Source: Candidatus Eiseniibacteriota bacterium (GTDB lineage: Bacteria; Eisenbacteria; RBG-16-71-46; CAIMUX01). Taken from it: a DNA stretch of 64,000 nucleotides. Positions 34,551 through 43,841 of the stretch are shown in pieces. The notes below the pieces were generated by a model. That model did not search any database. It worked only from the letters and a program-made list of their open reading frames with translations, and was not told where the DNA came from. The stretch covers positions 386,851-450,850 of the forward strand of contig JACKCR010000003.1 in the NCBI GenBank assembly GCA_020633975.1. Direction: 5' to 3'. Each line of letters starts with the position of its first letter. Positions within the stretch are counted from its first letter, which is position 1. The position numbers and the translations under genes are program-made.

Positions 34551-36323
34551 TCAGGTGCGGAACCGACCGGTGAGTACGCGGAGCCCCTCGGCCCTTCTCG
34601 AGAGTTCCTCGGACGTCGAGGAGATCTCCTCGGCTGCGGACGACGTACTCCCAACCTCTCTCGCGATCTCTACGACGTTGCGTGCGGTCTCGTGATTCGT
34701 CGAGGAAAGCTCTTCGATCGCAGCCGCGATCTGGGCCGTCTGCTCGGCGGCATTCGACACCTTCGCACGAATCCCTTCGATCGCAGAGGCGACCTGGTGT
34801 CCGAACTCTTGTCCGCGCGCCACCGCGCTGCTTCCACGTGACATCGCTTCGACGGCGCGTTCGCTCTCGGTGTGGATCGCAGTGATCCGCTCGCTGATCT
34901 CGCCGGTGGCACGCACCGTCTTCTCGGCGAGCTTTCGCACTTCGTCCGCGACCACGGCAAACCCGCGACCATGCTCGCCCGCGCGCGCCGCCTCGATCGC
35001 CGCGTTGAGCGCGAGTAGGTTGGTCTGATCCGCGATGTCGTGGATCACCTCCGTGACCACCGTGATCTCCTGCGCCGCACGCCCGAGGCTCTCGACCGTA
35101 TGCGCTGCGGTTCCGACCACGTCGGCGATCTCGGACATGGCTTGGCCCGAGTCGAGGATGACGGACTCACCGTCTTTCGCGGCCTGATCGGCGTTCGACG
35201 CAGCCAGGCCGACCTCGCTCGTGCTCCGCGCCACGTCTTCGACCGTGGAGCTCATCTCCTCGGCTGCGGTCGCGACACTCTCGGCCTGCGCGCTCACCTG
35301 GCGAGTTCCGTCTGCGATTCGAACCGTCGTCGACGACAGCTCCTCGGCCATGGAGGCCAGTCCAGCCGAGGCTTCCTTCACCTCGTCCACCAGGGATCGA
35401 GTCTTCTCCACGAACCGATTGAACCAGGTCGCCACTTCGTGAAGCTCGTCCTTGGTCCTCACCTCGAGCCGCTGCGTCAGATCGCCATCTCCCTCGGAGA
35501 TGTCACGGAGCATCCGGACGATCCCTTGAAGACCGTGGAGCACGCTCGTCGCATTCCAGTGGGCAACGAGCAGGACGAGGAACGCCGAGATGGCCGCTCC
35601 CACCCAGAGCACCAAGGCCGATTCCGCGGCGACAGTCTTCCCTGTTCCCCGAACCATCGCTTCGGCATCTGCAATCGACTGCTCTTGCGCCTGGGAGAGT
35701 CGTGCGAAGCTCTCGTCGATCCGGCGAAGGTGTTCCTCCGCCATGCTCCGATCCAAGCCAAGCACAGCAGTTCCCAGGGAACGCCCCTCGACCGTGATCG
35801 GCTTCTCGATGACCCAGAAACCCTCTCGGTTCCGGCTAGCCTCGATGACCTCGGCTACGTTCCGCTTGCCCCCGTCCGCCTTCACGAGAAGGGGCTGAAG
35901 CGCGGGCCTCTCCTTGTCCAAGTACCGCGTGAGCGGACGTCCGTCCTCAGAGACGAATGCTGCGTAGGCCACGCCAGGGTTCTCGTTCACTCCCTTCACG
36001 TAGCTGACCAACGCCATGAAGTCGTTCGAGAGGATGGCAGCTGGGGCGACCCGGGCGAGCAGATCGGCAAGCGCTTCGCCGGAAGCACGCGCCTCGTCCG
36101 CGATCAGGGTGGCCACCTCCTCGCCGTTCTGCTCGAGCTCGGCCTGCAGAGCCTCCGCCGACGCCCGCATCGACTCCGCCATCCGCACGCTTCCTGACTC
36201 GAGACGCGAGGCCTGGAGCCGGGTCACGATCACGTTCGTACCGATGGTCGCACCCACGAGCACGACGGTGAGTGATACGAGTAGCTTGGGACGGATGGAA
36301 CGAGTGACGAATCCGAGGTCCAT
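34551..36323 (-). CDS. Methyl-accepting chemotaxis protein
   Basis: A chemoreceptor of about 590 aa. TM1 is about 15-35 and TM2 about 235-257, bracketing a 200-residue extracytoplasmic sensor domain with a Cache-like centre ([29 protein letters not shown]). A HAMP domain follows (about 260-310), then a long coiled-coil signalling domain with the invariant hairpin tip [43 protein letters not shown]. The CheA/CheW-binding tip is intact. ATG 36323 (MDLGFV) is chosen because AGGAGG precedes it. ATG 36338 would instead overlap the upstream phosphonate-binding-protein stop by ATGA. It is cotranscribed with that gene, suggesting a receptor-ligand-protein pair. Confidence 0.93.
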   Translation of the reverse strand: MDLGFVTRSIRPKLLVSLTVVLVGATIGTNVIVTRLQASRLESGSVRMAESMRASAEALQAELEQNGEEVATLIADEARASGEALADLLARVAPAAILSNDFMALVSYVKGVNENPGVAYAAFVSEDGRPLTRYLDKERPALQPLLVKADGGKRNVAEVIEASRNREGFWVIEKPITVEGRSLGTAVLGLDRSMAEEHLRRIDESFARLSQAQEQSIADAEAMVRGTGKTVAAESALVLWVGAAISAFLVLLVAHWNATSVLHGLQGIVRMLRDISEGDGDLTQRLEVRTKDELHEVATWFNRFVEKTRSLVDEVKEASAGLASMAEELSSTTVRIADGTRQVSAQAESVATAAEEMSSTVEDVARSTSEVGLAASNADQAAKDGESVILDSGQAMSEIADVVGTAAHTVESLGRAAQEITVVTEVIHDIADQTNLLALNAAIEAARAGEHGRGFAVVADEVRKLAEKTVRATGEISERITAIHTESERAVEAMSRGSSAVARGQEFGHQVASAIEGIRAKVSNAAEQTAQIAAAIEELSSTNHETARNVVEIAREVGSTSSAAEEISSTSEELSRRAEGLRVLTGRFRT

Positions 36324-36337
36324 CGAGGTCCTCCTCA

Positions 36338-37219
36338 TCAGAGACCCAGGGTCGCCTGCAACTTCGCAACGGGTTCATAGTCGAGAACCGGCGCCCAGCC
36401 GACGACCTTGGCCGACTTCGCAGCCTCGTCTTCCGGCTTCATCTGCTTGAGCGCCTCGACCATCGCCTGGGTCACCTCCGGCGACGCCTTGCCCGTGGCC
36501 GCCATCGGCCACTCGGGGTAGAGCGCGGTGCTACACACGAACGGGAACCCAGTGTGATGCTGCTCGTGGATGATCTTGATCTCGGAGAGATCCAGCATCC
36601 CATCCGCCACCATCCGCTCTAGCGTATCCGTGCGAACGGTTCCAGCATCGGCAGCGCCGTTCAGGACGGCCATGACGACGTTGTCGTGCTTCTTTCCGAA
36701 CTCGAGCTTGGCGAAGTCCTTCTCTGGATCGATACCCGCGTCCTTCATCTCCTTGAGCGCCATCTGCCATCCACCGAACGAACTCGCGTCCACGGCCATG
36801 AAGGTATGGCCCTTCAGATCGTTCAACGTCTCGATCCCGCTGTCCGCTGTTGTGAAGATCACTCCTCCGAAGGACTGGAGCGGCTTGCCCTGACGCGAGT
36901 TGATCATGGTCGCCACCGCTTGCGCGTGATACTTCGTCTGCGCCTCTACGAACATGGAAGAGTTCACGACGAAGTAGTCCACGTTGCCGTCTGCGATCGC
37001 CGGGTAGACCTCATCGAAACCGAGCGGCACCACCTCGAACGTCGTTCCAGGAACGTGGCTATTGAGGTAGTCACCGGTCGCTTTCCACATCTTGAGCGCC
37101 TTTACCGGGCCGTCCTTCGCGAGCACGCCGATTTTCACGGTGTTGGCGGTCGCTGGTGCGGCCAGAAGGATGGAAAGGGCGAGGGAACCAAGGACTCGAC
37201 GGGTACGCGCACGGAACAT
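36338..37219 (-). CDS. PhnD-like periplasmic substrate-binding protein
   Basis: A 293-aa periplasmic binding protein of the phosphate/phosphite/phosphonate (PhnD, Lysine/arginine-type class II fold) family. The signal peptide is [17 protein letters not shown] (about 25). Motifs are [29 protein letters not shown]-type [31 protein letters not shown] and [18 protein letters not shown]. No ABC permease or ATPase accompanies it. Instead a chemoreceptor gene follows with touching ends, so it probably presents a ligand to the receptor rather than feeding a transporter. The start is ATG 37219 with GGGAGGAG upstream. The longer frame overlaps the intergenic region. Confidence 0.9.
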   Translation of the reverse strand: MFRARTRRVLGSLALSILLAAPATANTVKIGVLAKDGPVKALKMWKATGDYLNSHVPGTTFEVVPLGFDEVYPAIADGNVDYFVVNSSMFVEAQTKYHAQAVATMINSRQGKPLQSFGGVIFTTADSGIETLNDLKGHTFMAVDASSFGGWQMALKEMKDAGIDPEKDFAKLEFGKKHDNVVMAVLNGAADAGTVRTDTLERMVADGMLDLSEIKIIHEQHHTGFPFVCSTALYPEWPMAATGKASPEVTQAMVEALKQMKPEDEAAKSAKVVGWAPVLDYEPVAKLQATLGL

Positions 37220-37749
37220 GACTTCACTCCTCCCGCGGACCACGCCAATCGGGGTCCGGTCCGCAGTGAAAGATGGACTGTCTTGGCCAATCTCCTGGTC
37301 GTCCCATCCAATGATCATCTTTAGACACGAGGGGGGTTCCCTTCGGTGGATGAGGGATATCCCCCAATCGCCGCTTGTTTCGACGTGGGAAACGCGACGA
37401 AGGTCGGCTCTCCACCCTACACAGACGACGTTCATATGACTCCGAGCCGCACGCCCGCGTGAACCCCGAGTTCAGGTGGAGACCTCCACGGGTGGTGTAC
37501 GTTCCAACAGGCATCGCGCTTGGCATAAGTCTGAACCCTCATCCAGCTGCTGGCGCTCCTCCTATCGCCGCACTCGGTCCAATCGGCACCGAGCTGGAAG
37601 GCCGCCGGTCGGCCCAGTTGCGCGAATCTGGTACCCTTGTCGGAGCCGTTCGACATCACCTGGGTATCGGGTCCGTTCTGCCTGCTCCGTCCTCCTCCTG
37701 TGGCGAATGGCGACGCCCCCCGGAACCACGACGCACCACGGAGCCGCGC
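37220..37749. other. Long divergent intergenic region
   Basis: About 530 bp between the binding-protein/chemoreceptor operon (leftwards) and a secreted protein gene (rightwards). An open frame continues upstream of the secreted gene to 37375, but its translation (Pro/Arg/Ser-rich) does not look like protein, and the signal peptide starts at 37750. The palindrome ATGATCAT (37311-37318) lies in an AT-richer patch that may belong to the leftward promoter. I see no other gene. Confidence 0.4.
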
Positions 37750-39900
37750 ATGCCGCCACGTCTCGCCGGACGAGTCCTCACAGGAACCACGATCGTCGGA
37801 GCCGCCGGCGTCCTCCTAGCCATCGTGTTCGCGAGCGCCCTACGTGCGGAGGAGCCTCCTCGCATGTGGAACCCATGGGACAAGGAGAGCCCGGAGCCGT
37901 ACGGCTATGACGTCTACACCGCGCCCGACCTTCCTCTCGGTTCCGTCGATCCGGACGACCCACCCGCGACTCTCGGAATCTCACCGATCGACCCTGAGCG
38001 CGCGACCCTTTCGATCGTCCCGAGTATCGATCGCAGCTCGTACTCCTGGTTCGGCGCTGCAGAGATCACCGCGGAGGTGACCGACGGAGTTCAGGCCGTT
38101 ACGGATTGCGACTCCGTGGTCGTCGTCTCCGCGGCCAACCCGAGGGTGCGCGCTCGGCTGGTCGACGATGGCTCCGGTAGCGACGCTGTTCCAGGCGACG
38201 GCATCTACTCCGGAGTCTTCGACATCGGAGCCGGCGAGGGAGAGGCGCGCCCGACCGGAACGTATGCCGCGACCGTGACCGCGTACCGCGGAGCGGACCA
38301 GGGCCAGGTCGATACTCCCAGCTTCTCTCTCTACAGCGTCCGCCGTTGGACCGGCATCACGACGACAGGTCTACCCGACGCATCCGACGACTACACCACG
38401 TTCTTCACGTATCCGAACGGATTGGGAGGCTTCCACCACGAGATCCGGGAGCTGGGACTCATCCGCTCTGCCTCCATTCCGAATGCGCAGATCCGTCTTC
38501 CGGTCTTCCCCGCGTCCAATCCGATCACCGGCCTCACCGTCTCCGGGCCTGGCGTCACCGGCGTCCACTCAGAAGGAAACTTGATCGCATTCGAGTGCGA
38601 CCTCACTGGTTCGAGCGTCACACGTGTCACGATCGAGTTCGACGCTCCGAGCGACCTCGCAGCGACGAGAATCGACCGATACCAGACGGGAGACATCGGG
38701 CTCCGCAACTTCCGGAACGGCTACCTCGTCTGGAACCGGTACATCCACACCGCCATCCTCGGTTCCAGCTTCACCACGCCGCACGGCCCAGGGTGCATCG
38801 TCGATCTCCACGTAACCGATCTCGTCACCGGAGACCCGCACACGATCGACTGCATGGAGCGCGTCGCCGTTCACCTCGACGATACGGCGGTGAACGACGG
38901 GACCGGCACCTACCCGAGCAACATCAAGTGGGATGACGACTCGCTCTCCTGGCCCGTCTCCGGTGACCAGACGTCGATGGTGTTCCACTTCGAATCCGGC
39001 GGAAACTACGGCCTCCGCGACGAAGTCCGCGTCGAACGAGACGTCGAGTTCTACGCAGACCGGCACTACTTCCGGCATCGCTACTCCGTGCAGAACATCG
39101 ACGCCGTGAGCCATGACTTCGACTTCGTCTGGGGCCGGGAGCAGTGGCTCTACGGCGCGTCCGACCGGCAGATCGGAGACCGCGGCATCCTCCCCCTGGA
39201 TCCGGTCGACTACGGTGGCGAGCACGGCTTCGCGCCGGAGGAAACGGCTGGGAGCTGGTTCGCAGCATTCGACAATGCGTCCTACTACTCGATCGGCGTG
39301 ATCGCTTCCGACCAGACTCCAGTGGCGATGCCGAACTACGCCTACTTCCTCTGCCAGCCAGCACTCGGAAACGGCACTGGTGAGTATCCGATTCTTCCAT
39401 CGGGCAGCTGCGGCAACATGGAGAACCTGTTCTTCGAGAAGACTCTCGGCACTCTCGGCCCCGGAGAGACCGCCGAGTACGAGTTCTACCAGTGGGGAGG
39501 CTACGCTCAGAATCGGAACGCGCTCGCGACCCTGCTCGACGACGACGCAGCCCGGATCGCCCCCGACCCAGCGTGGGTGCCGTCGCTGGAAGAAGACCCG
39601 TCCGCACTCGGTGACGCGTTGGCCGGTTCCGAAATCCGGTCGGTGACGCCGAACCCGTTCCGTCAGTCCACGGAAGTGCATCTCGATCTAGCCACGTCCG
39701 GCCCCGTCTCCCTGGCCCTCTTCGACATCCAGGGCCGTCGTGTTCGCACACTTGTCGACGGCGCTCTCACCAGAGGAAGACAGGTCGTCACCTGGAGCGG
39801 TACGGGCGAAGACAGCGCTCCACTCTCGGCTGGTGTCTACTTCCTGCGCCTCGAGACGGAGAGCGGCCTCACGGTTCGGAAACTCACCCTCGAACGGTGA
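37750..39900 (+). CDS. Secreted multi-domain protein with FlgD-type C-terminal sorting domain
   Basis: A 716-aa exported protein with a signal peptide (VLTGTTIVGAAGVLLAIVFASALRA, about 8-32). Residues about 85-190 contain a 'choice-of-anchor X' like module (ARLVDDGSGSDAVPGDGIYSGVF). Beta-rich domains of unknown function fill the centre (RWTGITTTGLPDASDDYTTFF ... ESGGNYGLRDEVRVERDVEFY). The last 80 residues are the sorting domain: VTPNPFRQSTEVHLDL, FDIQGRRVRTLVDGAL and LSAGVYFLRLETESGLTVRKL. No catalytic motif was recognised. I chose ATG 37750 for the signal peptide. It is convergent with the FHA/SpoIIE gene, and its product is probably displayed on or released from the cell surface. Confidence 0.82.
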   Translation: MPPRLAGRVLTGTTIVGAAGVLLAIVFASALRAEEPPRMWNPWDKESPEPYGYDVYTAPDLPLGSVDPDDPPATLGISPIDPERATLSIVPSIDRSSYSWFGAAEITAEVTDGVQAVTDCDSVVVVSAANPRVRARLVDDGSGSDAVPGDGIYSGVFDIGAGEGEARPTGTYAATVTAYRGADQGQVDTPSFSLYSVRRWTGITTTGLPDASDDYTTFFTYPNGLGGFHHEIRELGLIRSASIPNAQIRLPVFPASNPITGLTVSGPGVTGVHSEGNLIAFECDLTGSSVTRVTIEFDAPSDLAATRIDRYQTGDIGLRNFRNGYLVWNRYIHTAILGSSFTTPHGPGCIVDLHVTDLVTGDPHTIDCMERVAVHLDDTAVNDGTGTYPSNIKWDDDSLSWPVSGDQTSMVFHFESGGNYGLRDEVRVERDVEFYADRHYFRHRYSVQNIDAVSHDFDFVWGREQWLYGASDRQIGDRGILPLDPVDYGGEHGFAPEETAGSWFAAFDNASYYSIGVIASDQTPVAMPNYAYFLCQPALGNGTGEYPILPSGSCGNMENLFFEKTLGTLGPGETAEYEFYQWGGYAQNRNALATLLDDDAARIAPDPAWVPSLEEDPSALGDALAGSEIRSVTPNPFRQSTEVHLDLATSGPVSLALFDIQGRRVRTLVDGALTRGRQVVTWSGTGEDSAPLSAGVYFLRLETESGLTVRKLTLER

Positions 39901-40031
39901 CGCCGCGACATCGGCGCGGACGTAGACCTCCCACTGCGCCGGTGCGTCGAAGGACATCGTCCCTCGGACCTGGTCTCTCCGGGCTGGTCTCTTCGAGCGT
40001 GGCGCCACAGTGGACTCGCTCCGGTGGAGCG

Positions 40032-41702
40032 CTACGACGGCCGGGTCCGCTCCGGGTCCCGGTTTCGCCAGCGGCCGAGCAGGAGGAGCGTGATGTCATC
40101 ACCCGGCTCCGTCTCGCCCAGGAAGGTGAAGAGGTCGTCCAGAATGCCCTTCCCGATCCGCTCGACTGGATCCGAGATCCGACGCTTGATCGACTCGAGC
40201 ATCCTCGCTTCGTCGTAGAAGATCTTCTCCTCTTCCTCCCCGAGAAACGCCTCTGGAATCCCGTCCGTGAAGACGGCGAGGAGTGCGTTGTCCGGAATCT
40301 CGACATCGGCCGTCGAGTAGGGAACGCCGGGCATCATCCCGACCGGGATTCCCGTCGCAGCGAGTTCGGTGTGCTCCCCGTTCGGAAGGACGAGGAAAGG
40401 AGGGTTGTGGCCCGCGCTCACGTACGTGAGGTGGTGGGTCTTGGGATCGAGGCGACCGACGAAGAGCGTCGCAAACCGGGTCGCCTCCGTGGATCCATGA
40501 AGCTGGTCGTTGAGACGGCTGACCATGCGCGCGAGGTCGGCTGATTCCTCGTAGAGCACGCGCAAACCCGCCATGATGTTCGACATCAGGAGCGCGGCAC
40601 CGAGCCCCTTGCCGCTCACGTCGCCGACCACGATCACGAGCGAGCCATCACCCAGAAGCGCGACGTCGTAGAGATCACCGGCCGTTTCGTAGCAGGAGCG
40701 TTGCTTTGCGAAGAGTGAGTACTCGAGGAGATCCGGCGTGGTCTTCGGCAGGAGACCGATCTGGATCCGCGACGCGGTCGCCATCTCCTCGGCGAGCCGT
40801 TCCTTCTCGCGTTGCTCCTCGATCAGCTTCGTCTGCGTGATCTTGATCGCCATCAGGTTCGCAAGGAGCGTGAACGCACGGAGCTGGTCCTGGTCGTAGC
40901 GGACGAACGGATCGTCGTGGTCCGCGTAGATGAGTCCGATGACCTGCTCGTTGTCGAAGAGCGGCGCGACGAGCGCAGAGCGGACGTCGAACGCGACGAT
41001 GCTCTCCTGAGCCTGGAACCGTTCGTCAGCCTGGGCATCGGTCACGAGGAGCGCATTGCGGTCCTCGAGCACGGTGCGAAGCATCTTCTGGCTCATCATG
41101 AGCTCTTCTTGCTCGCGCCCCGACGGACGGGATGCCTCGAGCTGGAGAGAGTCGTCCTCCGTGTCCCGGAGGAGGATGAGCGTACGCCGTGACGGAATCA
41201 CCTTCGCGACGAGGTCGAGTACGGCCTGGAAGATCTCCTCGAGAGGCTTCGGCTGGACGAGCAGCGGTGCAGCCTCCGTCATGGCCTGGAAAAGGGCGGC
41301 CTGCCCTGTCGCGGGAACCTGGAGGTCATCGAGCGAGATGTGAGTCTTGGCCAGGTCCGAGTCGTCCCCGGTGCGGATCTTCGGCGCACCGGTGCCACTC
41401 GGCATCGACGCTTCCGGACTCAGTAGGGTGAGCTCGATCGCTCCGAAGCGGATCCGATCGTGGATCCCGACTTCCCGCTTCCCTTCGAGCCGCTGATCGT
41501 TGACGAAGGTTCCGTTCCGACTACCGCGGTCCTCGACGACGAACGAATCGTCTGTCAGGTGCAATATCGCATGTTCACGAGACACGGAACGATCGACGAG
41601 GTGGACCTGGCTTTCGGAAGCCCGCCCCACGACGTACCGCCCCGGTCCGAGGGTCCGGCGGTAGTAGCGCCCGCCAACCATCCCTTCGAGTAGAAACTCC
41701 AT
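40032..41702 (-). CDS. FHA-GAF-SpoIIE (PP2C-type) serine phosphatase
   Basis: A 556-aa cytosolic signalling protein. The N-terminal FHA domain (about 20-95: YVVGRASESQVHLVDRSVSREHAILHL, GSRNGTFVNDQRL) binds phosphothreonine. A GAF domain (about 140-290: SALVAPLFDNEQVIGLIYAD) follows, then a coiled coil. The SpoIIE/RsbU-type phosphatase domain (about 320-545) contains YETAGDLYDVALLGDGSLVIVVGDVSGKGLGAALLMS, ATLFVGRLD, YVSAGHNPPF, VFTDGIPEA and DDITLLLL, with the metal-binding Asp residues retained. It would couple kinase signalling to partner-switching or stress regulation. It lies 42 bp downstream of the MetE-like gene and may share its transcript, though the functional link is unclear. Confidence 0.93.
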   Translation of the reverse strand: MEFLLEGMVGGRYYRRTLGPGRYVVGRASESQVHLVDRSVSREHAILHLTDDSFVVEDRGSRNGTFVNDQRLEGKREVGIHDRIRFGAIELTLLSPEASMPSGTGAPKIRTGDDSDLAKTHISLDDLQVPATGQAALFQAMTEAAPLLVQPKPLEEIFQAVLDLVAKVIPSRRTLILLRDTEDDSLQLEASRPSGREQEELMMSQKMLRTVLEDRNALLVTDAQADERFQAQESIVAFDVRSALVAPLFDNEQVIGLIYADHDDPFVRYDQDQLRAFTLLANLMAIKITQTKLIEEQREKERLAEEMATASRIQIGLLPKTTPDLLEYSLFAKQRSCYETAGDLYDVALLGDGSLVIVVGDVSGKGLGAALLMSNIMAGLRVLYEESADLARMVSRLNDQLHGSTEATRFATLFVGRLDPKTHHLTYVSAGHNPPFLVLPNGEHTELAATGIPVGMMPGVPYSTADVEIPDNALLAVFTDGIPEAFLGEEEEKIFYDEARMLESIKRRISDPVERIGKGILDDLFTFLGETEPGDDITLLLLGRWRNRDPERTRPS

Positions 41703-41744
41703 GGCCCGGATTGTCGCACAGGACGAGTCACCTTCAAAGCCGGC

Positions 41745-42920
41745 TCAGAACCTCGCCCTCAGGATCTCCGCCGCCTCCACCATGCTCCGGGTCTTGGCCT
41801 TTGCAGTCTCGTGATCGTTGACGCACCGGTTGGCGAAACACCCGAACCCGCAGTCCGGGTTGAGGAAGATCCGCTCCGGAGCTAGGAACTCCAACACCTC
41901 CTCGACCCGCTGGACGATCTCCTCGGGTGACTCGGCGACTTCCGTCCGAGGGTTGACCACTCCGAGGCCGAGCTCTCGATCGGCCAGCGCTCGCGCCACG
42001 ATTCCGACGTCTCCCGCTCTCGGAGTGGAATGCTCCAGCACGAACTGATCGACGTGCATCCGCTGGAACGCAGGGAGGAGCGGTGTGTAGTCGCCCGTCA
42101 GGAGGACGCTCTCGTCCCGGCTCCAGTTGCCCCGGCAGATGTGGAGCCCTATCCGGGGCAGGACGAAGCCCGCGCGAACGGCTCGCTCCCGTGCGCCGTC
42201 GATGATCTGGTTGAGAAGGTCTGCTGCGTACTCGAGTTCGGAACCCGCATCCCGGCGGGTGGCAAGAGTCGCTCACATGAAGGTTCGTCTGTCGCACTCC
42301 TCGGACATCACGATCTCGGTCAGCACCGGCTCGTCGAACTGCACGAAGTTGCAGCCAGCTGCCGCGAGGTCGAACAGTTCGTCCTGCATGATCCGGACGA
42401 CGTCCTCGCCCATCTCGAGCTTGTCCGTGTAGCCCGCCTTGGAGAACTGCCCCACCCACATGGACCGTGTGAGGAGATACGGACCCGGCAGTGGTACTTT
42501 GACCGGCTTGTCGGTACGTGCACGGACGTACTCGAACTCGCGGACGGCGAGCGGCTCCCGCCGCGTCAGCTTCCCGATACAGGTAGGGTTCTTGATCGCA
42601 GACGCAGGCACGTCGAGCGTCGAGAGCATTTCCTCGAAGCTCGCCTTGTCCTCGACCGTGTCCAGCATCTCGGCGAGAGACATGAGCTGGGTCCCGTCGA
42701 TCTTGTTCGTGACGAACGAGTAGAAGCTATCTCGACGCATCTCTCCATCGACGATGATGTCCGCACCGACTTCGACCTGTGCGTCGACGCAACGGTCGAC
42801 TTCACGATCCGCGATCCGCTCGAACTCCTCCCGCGTGATCCGCCCCTTTTGGTGGTCACGAAGTGCGACGAGAAGCTCGCGGGAACGCGGCCAGCTCCCG
42901 ACTTGTGTGACTTCGAACAT
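41745..42920 (-). CDS. Short (core) MetE-type methionine synthase with in-frame UGA, candidate selenoprotein
   Basis: Cobalamin-independent methionine synthase C-terminal domain type (COG0620), 391 aa if the UGA at codon 216 (42273-42275) is read through. It lacks the N-terminal half of true MetE, as do core-MetE enzymes that take methyl groups from other donors. Before the UGA: VTQVGSWPRS, IIVDGEMRRDSFYSF, LPGPYLLTRSMW and VQFDEPVLTEIV. After it, in the same frame: GLHICRGNW (zinc ligands H260, C262), VLEHSTPRAG (E296), GVVNPRT and LNPDCGFGCFANR (zinc ligand C357). The UGA lies in TFM-U-ATLATRRDA, where I recall TFMCAALAARRD in relatives, so it replaces a Cys codon. A hairpin follows at the SECIS distance. 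Start ATG 42920 has GGAGAG upstream. A point nonsense mutation is the alternative. Confidence 0.8.
42243..42260 (-). promoter_or_regulatory. Putative bacterial SECIS element downstream of the in-frame UGA
   Basis: On the coding strand, 12 nt after the UGA, a perfect 6-bp stem ACCCGC/GCGGGU encloses the loop CGGGAU. The loop begins 18 nt after the UGA, inside the 16-37 nt window of the bacterial SECIS consensus, and has G as its second base. Beyond a 2x2 internal loop the stem can continue with three weaker pairs. The hairpin lies wholly within coding sequence, as bacterial SECIS elements do. Stems of this size also occur by chance in GC-rich genes, so the position rather than the stem is the main evidence. 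Confidence 0.55.
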
Positions 42921-42937
42921 GATCTCTCCAGTTCCGT

Positions 42938-43705
42938 TCAGACGATCGCCAGCTTGAGTGTGAGTTCCGTCGCCCTCGAGAGTGTCACGGCCACCGGAGA
43001 CCTCTCCACCGCCCTCTGCCACGCCTCGCGAACCGCGGACTCATCCGCCATCGTCGAAGCGAAGCACTTCACGTCGACGGCAACCAGTCCGGGGTCTCCC
43101 TCACCCAGTCCCAGGTGCGCAAGCGGGTTTCCGAGTCGACCTCGCACGGTCATCTCGATGTCGTCCACTTCGACTCCTGCACGCGCCACTTCGGAGGCGA
43201 ACCCCGTGGTGAGTGCTGCTCCGAGCGATCCGAGCAGGAGTTCCACCGCGGAGGGATGTGCGTCCTTCTCCTCGAAGCTCGCGGGCTGGCCGGCCTGGAA
43301 GGAGAAGTTCCGGCAGTAGGCCGTGCTCTCCAGATGCCCCGTGGATCTCACCCGTAGCCGCCACTCGTAGGTCTGCGCCTTCTCCTTGTCGGCTTCTAGC
43401 GCCTTCGCCTCCGCAGCAGCGGCCGCTCCGCTACCGCGACGGACGAAGTAGCGAACCGTTCCGTCTCCCCGCCCCGACGATTCGAGAGGGAGCGAACCGA
43501 GGAAGTCGTGGCCGACCATCCGACACCAAGGCGGCAGATCGTCGGCCACGGTGGGTTCCCTAGAACGCATCTCGAGAACGCAGCCTTCCGGTACCTCGAG
43601 CATGTTCTCTCGAATGAGCAGCACGAGCCCAGAACCGCAGTCGAGGTCTCCCCCGTCGAAGACCCGAGCCACATCGACGTTCTCGAGATCGTTGGAATCT
43701 CCCAT
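42938..43705 (-). CDS. TusA-like domain fused to OsmC-family protein
   Basis: A 255-aa cytosolic fusion. Residues about 1-90 form a TusA/SirA-like sulfur-carrier domain (RVFDGGDLDCGSGLVLLIRENML, then ADDLPPWCRMVGHDFLGSL). The usual Cys-Pro motif reads Cys-Gly-Ser. A Gly/Ala-rich and charged linker follows (about 90-125). The C-terminal OsmC/Ohr domain (about 125-255) contains YCRNFSFQAGQPASF, HPSAVELLLGSLGAALTTGFASEVARAGVEVDDIEMTVRG and VKCFAST. TusA-OsmC fusions are thought to move persulfide sulfur. The start is ATG 43705, with GGGAGGAG upstream. The MetE-like gene begins 17 bp after its stop, so the two are certainly one transcript. Confidence 0.88.
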   Translation of the reverse strand: MGDSNDLENVDVARVFDGGDLDCGSGLVLLIRENMLEVPEGCVLEMRSREPTVADDLPPWCRMVGHDFLGSLPLESSGRGDGTVRYFVRRGSGAAAAAEAKALEADKEKAQTYEWRLRVRSTGHLESTAYCRNFSFQAGQPASFEEKDAHPSAVELLLGSLGAALTTGFASEVARAGVEVDDIEMTVRGRLGNPLAHLGLGEGDPGLVAVDVKCFASTMADESAVREAWQRAVERSPVAVTLSRATELTLKLAIV

Positions 43706-43786
43706 CTACTCCTCCCTCGGATGCCACTTGTCGGCCGTGTTCTGCCGCAAGCGCCTCGTCAGCTCCACTCCGTCCATCGTCGGCAT
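43706..43786 (-). CDS. Possible 26-aa small protein between dsrE-like and tusA-osmC genes
   Basis: A short frame starting MPTMDGVELTRRLRQ and ending WHPREE, whose TAG stop directly abuts the ATG of the TusA-OsmC gene. It fills most of an otherwise unexplained 136-bp gap in the operon. It could start further upstream at a GTG (about 35 aa). No Shine-Dalgarno site is obvious, and the N-terminus only superficially resembles a response-regulator receiver motif (MPxMDGxEL). It may be a leader peptide, a true small protein or noise. No function is claimed. Confidence 0.3.
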   Translation of the reverse strand: MPTMDGVELTRRLRQNTADKWHPREE

Positions 43787-43841
43787 GTCGCGGACGCGTC
43801 GCCCGAACACAGGCCGGGCAGGTGCGTACGACGCGAACCGG

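Noticed and set aside
42030-43319. Plus-strand frame across the MetE/OsmC genes (429 codons)
   Set aside because: Opposite to conserved minus-strand motifs. Translation is Arg/Ser-rich and meaningless.
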